Shown piece by piece: positions 53,485-61,033 of a DNA stretch of 64,000 bases. The stretch is from Scandinavium sp036271055. Lineage in GTDB: Bacteria > Pseudomonadota > Gammaproteobacteria > Enterobacterales > Enterobacteriaceae. Location: positions 62,001 through 126,000 of the forward strand of contig NZ_DATBBJ010000087.1 in the NCBI RefSeq assembly GCF_036271055.1, in the 5' to 3' direction. Under the pieces are notes generated by a model. It was not told the origin of the DNA and did no database searches. It worked only from the letters and a program-made list of their open reading frames with translations. Every line of letters starts with the position of its first letter. Position 1 is the stretch's first letter. The position numbers were made by a program, and so were the translations under genes.

Positions 53485-53513
53485 AGGCCCTGCTGATGCG
53501 GGGCTTTTTTTTG
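53485..53513 (+). terminator. narGHJI terminator
   Basis: AAGGCCC and GGGGCTTT arms enclose TGCTGATGC and are followed by a long T run, 19 bp after the narI stop. Confidence 0.85.
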
Positions 53514-53530
53514 TATTTGGCATTGAGGAT

Positions 53531-53622
53531 CGCCCGGTGGCGGCTGCGCCTGACTGAGCCTACGCAGGCGTATTTGTGAGTTGCTGTTGTAGCCTCGGTA
53601 AGCGAAGCGCCAGCGGGGAAGC
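53531..53622. repeat. REP/BIME-like element
   Basis: GCCCGGTGGCGGCTGCGCC at the left and, inverted, a GGTAAGCGAAGCGCCAGCGGGG run at the right are REP units in opposite orientation. They sit between the nar terminator and the tRNA-Tyr repeats. Confidence 0.65.
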
Positions 53623-53624
53623 AA

Positions 53625-53894
53625 TCGCTCGAGACGCAGCTTGGTCGACGCTTCTCATCCTTCCCGTTACGGAGGATTAAGTGACTCTGAAGGTCGATTT
53701 GGCTTAGATGCGTTATAGAATGATGGTGGCGGGGGAAGGATTACTCGGCGCAAGCGCCTCGCCCTTCGGGTCGTTGCCTGCGGCAACGCTTTCTCGCTGC
53801 GCTCGAATCGAACCTTAATCGAAGCTTCTCATCCTTCCCTGTGCGGAATGATAAGTGACGGCAGTGCTGAATTTTTTTGGTGCTTCATAAGAGA
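53625..53894 (-). repeat. rtT-like repeats downstream of tRNA-Tyr
   Basis: A full unit starts with the tRNA 3'-end sequence TGGTGGCGGGGGAAGG at 53724 and runs 171 bp to the same sequence in the tRNA gene at 53895. A partial unit lies to its left from about 53625 (CTTCTCATCCTTCCC and GGATTAAGTGAC shared). E. coli tyrT has similar 178-bp repeats that carry the tRNA 3' end and give rtT RNA. Origin by duplication of the tRNA end is seen directly; RNA function is unknown. Confidence 0.75.
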
Positions 53895-53979
<85 letters not shown>

Positions 53980-54025
53980 AGGGGTAGGTACTGATTGAGC
54001 GTGGTATTGCTAATGTGTTGCTTAA

Positions 54026-54198
54026 TGGTGGCGGGGGAAGGATTATTCGTCGCTTCACTCCTCACCCTTCGGGCCGTTGCCTTTGGCAACGTTCTCTCGC
54101 TTACGCTCGAGTCGAACCTTGTCGAAGGTTCTCACCCTTCCCGATAAACGCACACATCAACGTGTTCATCGTATTTGCCACTTAGCAGTGGTGAAGAG
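54026..54198 (-). repeat. rtT-like repeat in the spacer between the two tRNA-Tyr genes
   Basis: A 173-bp unit starts with the tRNA 3'-end copy TGGTGGCGGGGGAAGG at 54026 and shares ACCCTTCGGGCCGTTGCC and GTTCTCTCGC with the other units. It fills most of the spacer between the two tRNA genes. Confidence 0.75.
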
Positions 54199-54283
54199 TG
54201 GTGGCGGGGGAAGGATTCGAACCTTCGAAGTCGATGACGACAGATTTACAGTCTGCTCCCTTTGGCCGCTCGGGAACCCCGCC
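54199..54283 (-). tRNA. tyrT: tRNA-Tyr (GTA), proximal intact copy
   Basis: This 85-nt class II tRNA has anticodon GTA and encoded CCA at 54199-54201. It differs from the distal copy by one base just after the anticodon stem (TCGTCATC instead of CCGTCATC). It lies downstream of a degenerate tRNA copy in the same transcript. Confidence 0.97.
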
Positions 54284-54317
54284 AGGGGTAATACATAACG
54301 CTATGGTTTTTCATTAG

Positions 54318-54463
54318 CAGGAAGGATTATTCGGAACTTACGTTCCTCACCCTTCGGGCCGTTACCTGCGGTAACGTTCTCTCGCTAAAGCTCGAGTCGA
54401 ACCTTAAAGTCGATGACGGCAGATTTGCAGTCAGCTCCCTTATGATCGCTCGGGAACCCCGCC
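54318..54463 (-). pseudogene. tRNA-Tyr relic with GCA anticodon joined to an rtT-like repeat
   Basis: From 54463 leftward the sequence starts like tRNA-Tyr (GGCGGGGTTCCCGAGCG), has a changed D-arm (ATCATAAGGGAG), an anticodon stem with one mismatch, and anticodon loop CTGCAAA (GCA, a Cys anticodon, instead of GTA). The variable arm remains, but after GGTTCGA the T-arm and the 3' acceptor strand are replaced by the rtT-like repeat (to about 54318). No CCCCGCC partner exists, so it cannot fold as a tRNA. It is the first unit after the promoter. Confidence 0.75.
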
Positions 54464-54510
54464 AGGGGTAATGCTTTTACTAGCCTGCTCCCTTTTGGGA
54501 AGCGGGGCGC

Positions 54511-54538
54511 ATCATATCAAATGACGCGCCCCTGTAAA
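54511..54538 (-). promoter_or_regulatory. tyrT-type stable RNA promoter
   Basis: Read leftward, -35 TTTACA (54533-54538) and -10 TATGAT (54511-54516) are 16 bp apart and followed by the GC-rich discriminator GCGCCCCGC. This is nearly the E. coli tyrT promoter, a classic stringently controlled and Fis-activated promoter. Confidence 0.9.
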
Positions 54539-54615
54539 GACTTCCTTTCAGGAAAATGAACCGTTTGCGTACTTTTTACCCGTAACGTTTAAAAGGGCTG
54601 CAATGGTTATTCACC

Positions 54616-55458
54616 TTACAGAATAATTGTCCGATTACCGTATACAAACACGCGCTGCGCGAGCACCTGGTACAGTGCGCGGCTGAGAACATTTTTCTCA
54701 ACGTCACGACCGGCACGCATCATGTCTTCTGCTGTGTAGGTGTGATCGACATGAATAACGTCCTGCATGATGATTGGGCCTTCATCCAGATTGTCATTCA
54801 CATAGTGCGCGGTTGCGCCGATGATTTTGACACCACGATCATATGCCTGCTGATACGGACGTGCGCCGATGAACGCTGGCAGGAACGAGTGGTGAATATT
54901 GATGATTTTGTTCGGGAAGCGGGATACAAACTCAGGGGTAAGCACGCGCATGTATTTTGCCAGCACCACGTAATCCGGCTGGTATGCGTCGATCGCGTCA
55001 GCCATCAGCGCATCATGCTCTTCGCGGGTATGACCTTCGTGACTGACCAGTTCAAACGGTACGTCAAATTTCTCAACCAGTGAGCGTAGCGTGTCGTGAT
55101 TACCGATAACGGCGGCGATTTCAATATCTAGGCCACCGTAATTGGCTTTCATTAACAGGTCACCTAAACAGTGCGCTTCTTTGGTGACCAGAATCACCAC
55201 GCGGCGACGGCCAGCAGGCGTCAGCTCGCGTATGGAGCCTTCAGGCAATGCGCCATCAAGATCGGCCAACAGCGTCGAATCATTGAAAATACCCTCAAGC
55301 TCGGTACGCATGAAAAAACGGCCGGTACGATGATCAACAAACTCGTTGTTCTGCACGATATTCAGTTCGTGCTTGTAGCAAATATTGGTAATACGTGCGA
55401 TCAACCCTTTTTGATCCGGGCAGATGGTACGCAACACTTTACGTTGTAATGAGTGCAT
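54616..55458 (-). CDS. purU: Formyltetrahydrofolate deformylase
   Basis: This 280-residue enzyme hydrolyses 10-formyl-THF to THF and formate and balances one-carbon pools. It has an N-terminal ACT domain (TICPDQKGLIARITNI) and a C-terminal formyltransferase-type domain with the active-site region INIHHSFLPAFIGARPYQQA. The ATG at 55458 gives the E. coli length; the frame is open 21 codons upstream. It is preceded by ychJ on the same strand. Confidence 0.97.
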   Translation of the reverse strand: MHSLQRKVLRTICPDQKGLIARITNICYKHELNIVQNNEFVDHRTGRFFMRTELEGIFNDSTLLADLDGALPEGSIRELTPAGRRRVVILVTKEAHCLGDLLMKANYGGLDIEIAAVIGNHDTLRSLVEKFDVPFELVSHEGHTREEHDALMADAIDAYQPDYVVLAKYMRVLTPEFVSRFPNKIINIHHSFLPAFIGARPYQQAYDRGVKIIGATAHYVNDNLDEGPIIMQDVIHVDHTYTAEDMMRAGRDVEKNVLSRALYQVLAQRVFVYGNRTIIL

Positions 55459-55508
55459 TGCGGGGGAAATCCTGTTGAGGTGTTTGCTGTTTCTGTGTGG
55501 CGGCGTGA

Positions 55509-55964
55509 CTAACCGCAGCACTTTTTAAATTTTTTACCTGAGCCGCAAGGGCAGGGGTCGTTACGGCCAATTAATGGACGTGTACCATCAATATAATACC
55601 ATTGTCCATTTTCTTTTAAGAATCTTGAACGCTCAATCAGGGCGCTACTCTTGTTATGTTCACAAAAGCGAGCCACAAAACTGACGAAGCCTTCATCCGG
55701 GCTCTTGCCATCATCGGCAGCGAAAATTGTCAGGCCGAGCCATTCGGTTGTGGCAAAACTTTTTTCCAAATCTGAGCGAAACGTCTGAGGTTGGCAGGAC
55801 GGATGCCAGGTTTTGATCAGATAATCTGTGTCCTTCATCACAAAGGCGCAATAGCGCGAACGCATGAGCTGTGATGGCGTTGGCGCAAGCTCGGAACCAG
55901 ACAGATAACGCTGGCAACATAGGCTATACTCCTGAGCGCTGCCGCAGGGGCAAAGTGAATGCAT
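55509..55964 (-). CDS. ychJ: SEC-C motif protein YchJ
   Basis: This 151-residue protein has a Cys-rich SEC-C motif at each end (CPCGSAQEYSLCC and PCPCGSGKKFKKCCG), which should bind zinc, and an NTF2-like middle domain (RSRYCAFVMKDTDYLIKTWH). It matches E. coli YchJ; function is unknown. GGGGAGGC lies before the ATG at 55964. It is divergent from rssA. Confidence 0.94.
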   Translation of the reverse strand: MHSLCPCGSAQEYSLCCQRYLSGSELAPTPSQLMRSRYCAFVMKDTDYLIKTWHPSCQPQTFRSDLEKSFATTEWLGLTIFAADDGKSPDEGFVSFVARFCEHNKSSALIERSRFLKENGQWYYIDGTRPLIGRNDPCPCGSGKKFKKCCG

Positions 55965-56076
55965 AAATGCCTCCCCGAAGGTCTTTAAAGAAGGGCGCAA
56001 CTGCGCCGGCCGCGATTATGTTAACTGAGCAGTGGCAATGTTGCTACGTTGGGAATGGAGTTCAGTACCACCCGCA

Positions 56077-56988
56077 ATGAGAAAGCTTAAAATTGGTTTA
56101 GCCCTGGGGTCAGGCGCGGCGCGAGGATGGTCACACATCGGCGTCATTAAAGCGCTACAGAAGATGGGCATTGAGATTGATATCGTGGCAGGGTGTTCCA
56201 TTGGTTCGCTGGTGGGCGCAGCATATGCGTGTGACCGATTACCCGTTCTGGAAAAATGGGTCTGCTCATTCAATTCGTGGGACGTTTTACGTCTGATGGA
56301 TCTCTCCTGGCGACGCGGCGGATTGCTGCGCGGGGAGCGCGTATTCAACCATTTCCGCCATCTCATTCCTGTTGAAAACATCGAGTCCTGCGAGCGACGC
56401 TTTGCGACGGTCGCCACTAATCTCAGTACTGGCCGCGAGTTATGGTTCACGGAAGGTGATCTCCATCAAGCCGTGCGCGCATCCTGTAGTATTCCCGGTT
56501 TAATGTCGCCCGTCATGCACAATGGCTATTGGCTTGTGGATGGCGCCGTCGTGAACCCGGTACCGGTTTCGCTCACACGTGCGCTCGGCGCAGATATTGT
56601 GATTGCAGTTGATTTACAGCATGACGCGCATTTAATGCAGCAAGACTTAATGTCCGTGAACCTTCGGTCCGATCCGCAGTCTTTAGAAAATGATGAGCCG
56701 CTTAGCTGGCACGATCGTTTTCGTGCAAGGCTTGGACGTATGACATCGCGCCGGACGGCTATTACCCCCACGGCGATGGAGATCATGACGACCTCTATTC
56801 AGGTACTGGAAAACCGATTGAAGCGCAACCGGATGGCAGGCGATCCGCCCGATATTCTGTTGCAACCTTTTTGCCCACAGATCTCTACGCTCGATTTCCA
56901 CCGTGCGTCAGCGGCTATCGCCGCAGGACAGTTATCGGTTGAGAAAAAAATGGACGAACTTTTACCGTTAGTCCGCAGCCAGGGTTAG
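56077..56988 (+). CDS. rssA: Patatin-like phospholipase-family protein RssA
   Basis: This 303-residue protein has the patatin fold with glycine-rich GSGAARGWSHIG, nucleophile Ser in GCSIGSLVGA and the Asp of the dyad in VDGAVVNP. A substrate has not been shown for E. coli RssA. The ATG at 56077 matches the E. coli N-terminus (MRKIKIGLALGSG). It precedes rssB by 89 bp. Confidence 0.95.
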   Translation: MRKLKIGLALGSGAARGWSHIGVIKALQKMGIEIDIVAGCSIGSLVGAAYACDRLPVLEKWVCSFNSWDVLRLMDLSWRRGGLLRGERVFNHFRHLIPVENIESCERRFATVATNLSTGRELWFTEGDLHQAVRASCSIPGLMSPVMHNGYWLVDGAVVNPVPVSLTRALGADIVIAVDLQHDAHLMQQDLMSVNLRSDPQSLENDEPLSWHDRFRARLGRMTSRRTAITPTAMEIMTTSIQVLENRLKRNRMAGDPPDILLQPFCPQISTLDFHRASAAIAAGQLSVEKKMDELLPLVRSQG

Positions 56989-57077
56989 GGCATTTTTCGA
57001 TTACTTCAGCAAAATCTGACAGGCGATAGCACGAATAGCGTGCCACTATGTACTTATCGTTTGCCAGGGGAGATATC

Positions 57078-58091
57078 ATGACGCAGCCATTGGCGGGAAA
57101 AAAGATTCTCATCGTCGAGGACGAACCCGTTTTCCGCTCACTGTTAGATTCGTGGTTTTCATCGCTTGGTGCACAAACGGTCCTGGCTGATGATGGCGTG
57201 GATGCCCTGGAAAAAATGGCAGCATTCGCACCTGATCTTATGATTTGTGATATCGCCATGCCGCGCATGAATGGCCTTAAGTTGGTTGAGTCTCTGCGCA
57301 ACAGTGGAAATCAGATGCCCATTCTGGTTATCTCAGCAACCGAAAATATGGCAGATATTGCTAAAGCGCTCCGATTGGGGGTACAGGATGTCCTGCTTAA
57401 ACCGGTCAAAGATCTCAATCGCCTGCGTGAAACCGTTTTTGCCTGCCTCTATCCCAATATGTTCAACTCTCGCGTTGAAGAAGAAGAGCGCTTATTTGAA
57501 GACTGGGATGCGCTGGTCAGTAATCCTCCTGCTGCGGCCAAATTATTACAAGAGCTTCAACCTCCGGTACAACAAGTTATTTCTCATTGTCGGATCCATT
57601 ATCGTCAACTGGTATCGGCAGACAATCCCGGGCTAGTGCTCGATATAGCACCACTTTCAGACAAAGATTTGGCCTTTTATTGTTTAGATGTGACGCGAGC
57701 GGGCGATAATGGGGTTTTAGCCGCACTTTTATTGCGTGCTTTATTTAACAGTTTGTTGCAAGAACAACTCGCGCATGAAGGTCAGCGTCTTCCTGAATTA
57801 GGCAGTTTGCTAAAACAGGTCAATCAATTGTTACGCCAGGCCAATTTGCCCGGACAGTTTCCGCTGCTGGTAGGGTATTACCATAGCGGAATTAAAAACC
57901 TTATCCTCGTGTCTGCCGGACTTAACGGAACGCTTAACACCGGGGAGCATCAAATACAAATCAGTAATGGTGTCCCATTAGGGACCCTGGGTAATGCCTA
58001 TTTAAATCAAATCAGCCAACGTTGCGAATCCTGGCAGTGTCAAATTTGGGGCACGGGTGGACGCTTACGCTTAATGTTGTCTGCAGAATGA
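57078..58091 (+). CDS. rssB: RpoS proteolysis adaptor RssB
   Basis: This 337-residue response-regulator adaptor delivers sigma-S to ClpXP. The receiver domain has the phospho-acceptor Asp in DLMICDIAMPRMNG and the switch Lys in VLLKPVKDL. A PP2C-like output domain follows and ends LRLMLSAE as in E. coli. AGGGGAG lies before the ATG at 57078. Anti-adaptor genes are not nearby. Confidence 0.97.
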   Translation: MTQPLAGKKILIVEDEPVFRSLLDSWFSSLGAQTVLADDGVDALEKMAAFAPDLMICDIAMPRMNGLKLVESLRNSGNQMPILVISATENMADIAKALRLGVQDVLLKPVKDLNRLRETVFACLYPNMFNSRVEEEERLFEDWDALVSNPPAAAKLLQELQPPVQQVISHCRIHYRQLVSADNPGLVLDIAPLSDKDLAFYCLDVTRAGDNGVLAALLLRALFNSLLQEQLAHEGQRLPELGSLLKQVNQLLRQANLPGQFPLLVGYYHSGIKNLILVSAGLNGTLNTGEHQIQISNGVPLGTLGNAYLNQISQRCESWQCQIWGTGGRLRLMLSAE

Positions 58092-58288
58092 ACAATTGGT
58101 CTTAATGATGGGATATTGCTTTCCCGGCTTTCAGACTGTGGTGGTACTATCGGCAGGATTTTTACGTAAAATCCTAATTCAAGGTTAACGTGTCCTTTTC
58201 AGACCAGGTTGAGCAAGCGGTGCTGATATACTCAACACGTTATTAATTAACGAGCACGTTCAAAAGTTGAACAGTTCAGGAGATTTCA

Positions 58289-59197
58289 ATGGCTGCATTA
58301 AATTCGAAAGTCACTAAGGCCGTAATCCCGGTAGCGGGATTGGGTACCAGGATGTTGCCCGCCACTAAAGCGATTCCTAAGGAAATGCTGCCGCTGGTCG
58401 ACAAGCCATTAATTCAGTATGTTGTGAATGAATGTATTGCTGCAGGCATTACTGAAATTGTATTGGTGACCCATTCATCAAAAAACTCCATCGAAAACCA
58501 CTTCGATACCAGTTTTGAGCTTGAAGCGATGCTGGAAAAACGCGTTAAGCGCCAGCTTCTGGAAGAAGTTCAGTCTATTTGCCCACCGCACGTGACGATT
58601 ATGCAAGTCCGTCAGGGTCTGGCAAAAGGTCTTGGTCATGCAGTATTGTGCGCACACCCGGTTGTTGGTGATGAGCCGGTAGCCGTTATTCTGCCTGACG
58701 TGATCCTGGACGAATATGAATCCGATTTGTCGTGTGAAAACCTGGCAGAAATGATTAAGCGTTTTGATGAAACAGGTGCCAGCCAGATCATGGTTGAACC
58801 GGTTGAAGACGTAACCGCATATGGCGTGGTTGACTGCAAAGGTGAAACCCTGAATGCAGGTGACAGCGTGCCAATGGTTGGTGTGGTTGAGAAACCTAAG
58901 GCGAATGCCGCACCGTCTAACCTGGCTGTTGTGGGCCGCTATGTGCTGAGCGCTGAAATCTGGCCACTGCTGGCTAAGACGCCTCCGGGTGCCGGAGATG
59001 AGATCCAGCTGACTGACGCAATCGACATGCTGATCGAAAAAGAAACAGTTGAAGCTTACCATATGACCGGTAAGAGCCACGATTGTGGTAATAAACTGGG
59101 TTATATGCGTGCGTTTGTTGAATATGGCATCCGTCATAATTCCCTGGGTGCTGATTTTAAAGCCTGGCTGGAAGAAACAGTAGGCGTGAACAAGTAA
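58289..59197 (+). CDS. galU: UTP-glucose-1-phosphate uridylyltransferase
   Basis: This 302-residue enzyme makes UDP-glucose for LPS, trehalose, glycogen-related and galactose pathways. The nucleotidyl transferase motif VAGLGTRMLPATKAIPKEML and the sugar-binding VEKPKAN are intact, and length equals E. coli GalU. TCAGGAG precedes the ATG. It follows rssB after 197 bp, probably with its own promoter. Confidence 0.98.
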   Translation: MAALNSKVTKAVIPVAGLGTRMLPATKAIPKEMLPLVDKPLIQYVVNECIAAGITEIVLVTHSSKNSIENHFDTSFELEAMLEKRVKRQLLEEVQSICPPHVTIMQVRQGLAKGLGHAVLCAHPVVGDEPVAVILPDVILDEYESDLSCENLAEMIKRFDETGASQIMVEPVEDVTAYGVVDCKGETLNAGDSVPMVGVVEKPKANAAPSNLAVVGRYVLSAEIWPLLAKTPPGAGDEIQLTDAIDMLIEKETVEAYHMTGKSHDCGNKLGYMRAFVEYGIRHNSLGADFKAWLEETVGVNK

Positions 59198-59220
59198 TTC
59201 GTTTACCTGCTGCGTAACTA

Positions 59221-59250
59221 ACCGGGGCTCTGTACTGACCCCGGTTTTTT
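59221..59250 (+). terminator. galU terminator
   Basis: CCGGGG and CCCCGG arms around an 11-base loop are followed by six T, 25 bp after galU. Confidence 0.88.
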
Positions 59251-59313
59251 ATTGCCTGCGGTAGGGGAGGTATTAAATCCGGCAGCCGCTGAAATTGGAG
59301 CTCGATTTCAGGA

Positions 59314-59342
59314 TAAAAAAAATCCCGCGAGGCGGGATTTTT
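59314..59342. terminator. hns terminator
   Basis: ATCCCGC-GAG-GCGGGAT with A and T runs on the two sides lies 26 bp after the leftward hns stop. Confidence 0.9.
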
Positions 59343-59367
59343 CAAATGTATAACCGATCAAGAAAGA

Positions 59368-59778
59368 TTAGAGCAAGAAATCGTCCAGTGATTTGCCTTG
59401 TTCGTCCATTGCTTTTTTGATGATTGCTGGAGTACGGCCTTGGCCAGTCCAGGTTTTAGTTTCGCCGTTTTCATCGACATAGCTATATTTAGCCGGGCGA
59501 GCTGCACGCTTAGCTTTAGCACCTGATTTGCTTGCAGCAGCAATGCTGTTCAGCAGTTCATTTGGGTCAATGCCATCAGCGATCAGCATTTCACGATACT
59601 GTTGCAGTTTACGAGTGCGTTCTTCAACTTCAGCCGCTGCCGCATTTTCTTCTTCGCGACGTTCGTTAACAACAACTTCTAATTTTTCCAGCATTTCTTC
59701 GAGCGTTTCCAGAGTGCATTCTCTTGCCTGCGCACGAAGAGTACGGATGTTGTTCAAAATTTTAAGTGCTTCGCTCAT
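59368..59778 (-). CDS. hns: Nucleoid-associated silencer H-NS
   Basis: This 136-residue protein has the N-terminal coiled-coil oligomerisation domain (1-80) and the C-terminal DNA-binding domain with the AT-hook-like QGRTPAIIKKAMDEQGKSL. It silences AT-rich, often acquired DNA. It is one residue shorter than E. coli H-NS and ends DDFLL instead of DDFLIKQ. A long AT-rich region precedes it. Confidence 0.98.
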   Translation of the reverse strand: MSEALKILNNIRTLRAQARECTLETLEEMLEKLEVVVNERREEENAAAAEVEERTRKLQQYREMLIADGIDPNELLNSIAAASKSGAKAKRAARPAKYSYVDENGETKTWTGQGRTPAIIKKAMDEQGKSLDDFLL

Positions 59779-60334
59779 TGTCGTATTCTCAAACTTATAT
59801 TGTGGGGTGGTTTGTTGAGCTAATAATAGAGCCTTAATTTCAGATGTGCAATAGGGTGGATTGTAAGGAAGTCAAAATATCGCGTTAATTACCGATAATA
59901 ATAAATGGGTAAAGTTAAATTTTACGCGTTAGTTCACATCCTGTGTGCTTATTGTTGTGCCACGACCGTAAGAACACCCTTACAAAGTATGCCCTTTTTG
60001 ATGCATATCCATGGGTATATATCTGAGTAAACCAAATATCAGACATTCGTATTAGTGTGACAGAAGGGTAAAAAACTCTCTCTGTTCATTAGAATTTGAA
60101 TCATCACAGCACTAAACGCTTATGCAGCCTGAGGCGCATTTTAAGGTTGAAAGCTCAGGTTAGTCTTAGGAAAAGGGCGAGGGTATAAACGTATCCGTTT
60201 GTAATTATAGATAAGTAGAACTTAATATTTCATCAAGGAGAGAAAGGCGCAATGCCTTTCCTGGGGGCTGAAATTGGCAGAGGGTATGGTACAATTCGTG
60301 TCGTTAAATCACGATGACCAGGGTGATGCTGCGA
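59779..60334. other. hns-tdk intergenic region
   Basis: This 556-bp AT-rich stretch separates the divergent hns and tdk genes and should hold their promoters and the sites for H-NS autorepression and Fis. E. coli has a gap of similar size here. No reading frame or small RNA was recognised. Confidence 0.5.
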
Positions 60335-60961
60335 ATGGCACAACTTTATTTTTACTACTCTGCAATGAATGCAGGGAAGTCGACGGCTTTGTTACAGTCT
60401 TCCTACAATTATCAAGAACGTGGGATGCGAGCGGTAGTTTATACCGCAGAAATTGATGACAGATTTGGTGCAGGAAAAGTGAGTTCACGCATCGGCTTAT
60501 CATCACCTGCCAAACTGTTTAATCAGCAGACCTCTCTGTTTGACGATATTGCCGCTGAGAACGCACGAGAGCCTGTTCACTGCGTTTTGGTTGATGAAAG
60601 CCAGTTCCTGACCCGCGACCAGGTTTACGCGCTGTCAGAGGTTGTGGACGAACTGGATATTCCGGTGTTGTGCTATGGCCTGCGCACTGATTTTCGCGGT
60701 GAGCTCTTTATCGGCAGCCAATATCTGCTGTCATGGTCCGATAAATTGGTTGAATTAAAAACGATCTGCTTCTGTGGGCGTAAGGCCAGCATGGTTCTTC
60801 GACTCGATCAGGAAGGCCGTCCGTATAATGAAGGTGAGCAGGTGGTTATCGGTGGTAATGAGCGATATGTTTCTGTCTGCCGTAAACATTATAAAGAAGC
60901 GCTGCAAATTGGCTCTTTGAGTGCTATCCAGCAACGCGTCAGAGGCAAGGTAGAAGAGTAA
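60335..60961 (+). CDS. tdk: Thymidine kinase
   Basis: This 208-residue type II thymidine kinase salvages thymidine. The P-loop SAMNAGKSTALLQ, the DESQFL motif with catalytic Glu, and the zinc Cys in CFCGRKA and VCRKHY are present. The ATG at 60335 matches the E. coli N-terminus (MAQLYFYYSAM). The C-terminal end (RVRGKVEE) differs from E. coli. Confidence 0.97.
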   Translation: MAQLYFYYSAMNAGKSTALLQSSYNYQERGMRAVVYTAEIDDRFGAGKVSSRIGLSSPAKLFNQQTSLFDDIAAENAREPVHCVLVDESQFLTRDQVYALSEVVDELDIPVLCYGLRTDFRGELFIGSQYLLSWSDKLVELKTICFCGRKASMVLRLDQEGRPYNEGEQVVIGGNERYVSVCRKHYKEALQIGSLSAIQQRVRGKVEE

Positions 60962-60990
60962 CCTGTTGGTTTTGCTTCTTACAGATATAA

Positions 60991-61019
60991 AAAAACCCGC
61001 CAAATGTGGCGGGTTTTTT
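60991..61019. terminator. Bidirectional terminator between tdk and adhE
   Basis: AACCCGCCA-loop-TGGCGGGTT with flanking A and T runs separates the convergent tdk and adhE genes. Confidence 0.92.
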
Positions 61020-61033
61020 ATTAGCTTCTCAAA

